Shown here: positions 63,941 through 64,000 of the stretch, piece after piece
Layout of the letters: the number at the start of each line of letters is the position of its first letter
Numbering within the stretch: the first letter of the stretch is position 1
NCBI GenBank assembly: GCA_026126305.1
Contig: JAHCJI010000001.1
Location: 541,453-605,452, forward strand
Direction of reading: 5' to 3'
Length of the DNA stretch: 64,000 nt
Source of the DNA: Phycisphaeraceae bacterium
Lineage (GTDB): Bacteria > Planctomycetota > Phycisphaerae > Phycisphaerales > UBA1924
Made by a program: the position numbers and the translations under genes
The notes under the pieces: generated by a model
What the model was told of the DNA's origin: nothing
The model's input: only the letters and a program-made list of their open reading frames with translations
Databases searched by the model: none

Positions 63941-64000
63941 TCAGTCGCAGCCCAGCGCGAACTCGTTCTGGAAGGCCAGGAAGTCGAAGATCGTCAGCTC
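63941..64000 (-). CDS. GC-type dockerin-like protein, C-terminal end only
   Basis: Only 19 codons and the stop are in the window: ELTIFDFLAFQNEFALGCD, which is the second EF-hand-like unit of a GC-type dockerin tail. It matches the end of the neighbouring protein (ALTIFDFLCFQNAFAIGC). The rest lies beyond the window edge. It shows that at least two such secreted proteins are adjacent. Confidence 0.75.
   Translation of the reverse strand, partial: ELTIFDFLAFQNEFALGCD

Overview
The window is high-GC bacterial chromosome and most likely comes from the planctomycete class Phycisphaerae (Phycisphaerales). The reasons are: a secreted protein and a neighbouring gene fragment that both end in a GDFDSDGALTIFDFL...FAIGC-type dockerin-like tail; two PEP-CTERM surface proteins ending in V-P-A-P or I-P-A-P, a hydrophobic helix and RRRR; several CxxC-GY...CPEC zinc-ribbon membrane proteins; and an SMC/ScpA system without gyrase-type neighbours. 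The taxonomic call is inference from protein style, not from a 16S gene.

Layout. 1-4.6 kb: thioredoxin, a Gfo/Idh/MocA oxidoreductase, a four-domain S1 RNA-binding protein, an AT-richer orphan gene, then dUTPase and a coiled-coil protein on the other strand. 4.7-9.5 kb: a CapD/PglF-type nucleotide-sugar dehydratase, a secreted M60-like metalloprotease and an EF-hand lipoprotein. 9.6-11.3 kb: a nearly identical 169-bp segmental duplication that leaves a gmhA fragment on one side of a zinc-ribbon membrane gene and the intact gmhA on the other. 11.3-17.4 kb: smc (coupled to gmhA) and a FlgI-like exported protein. 17.9-23.9 kb: a nucleotide-metabolism run dcd - HNH nuclease - nrdJ joined by GTGA/ATGA overlaps; nrdJ carries a 367-residue LAGLIDADG intein placed exactly in front of the thiyl-radical cysteine. 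24-27 kb: PEP-CTERM protein, methyltransferase, phoU, tRNA-Val(CAC).

27.21-32.15 kb is a compact (4,924-bp period) integrative element inserted into tRNA-Val. All seven genes point the same way: integrase, a 60-residue protein, a DUF3987 primase/helicase-like ATPase, a 140-residue protein, an AlpA-like excisionase/regulator, an HTH protein and a DUF5681-like protein. The 21-bp attachment core lies inside the 3' end of the integrase gene. Joining the two element ends on paper shows that excision would replace the last six integrase residues by a different 46-residue tail whose stop overlaps the start of the DUF5681-like gene. This predicted integration-dependent change of the integrase C terminus is the most striking thing in the window.

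32.4-44.6 kb: LTD/PEP-CTERM protein, DUF418 membrane protein, a 1004-residue exported protein with about twelve G-[ND]-D-x-Y repeats, gcvP, an amidohydrolase, and a group of cell-envelope genes (GT4 glycosyltransferase, NeuD-like acyltransferase, plsY). 44.9-52.8 kb: an oligopeptide-type ABC transporter operon with two unusually large permeases and only one ATPase, followed by a GT-B-like glycosyltransferase. 53-57.1 kb: small exported protein, xseA-xseB, type IV prepilin peptidase. 57.2-64 kb: zinc-ribbon protein, an eight-copy GGTCGACC-type array with an exact 21-bp period, a conserved-style hypothetical protein, kdsD, scpA, another zinc-ribbon protein and two GC-type dockerin-like secreted proteins. 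scpA and smc are in the same window but about 45 kb apart. No rRNA, CRISPR array, transposase or origin was recognised.
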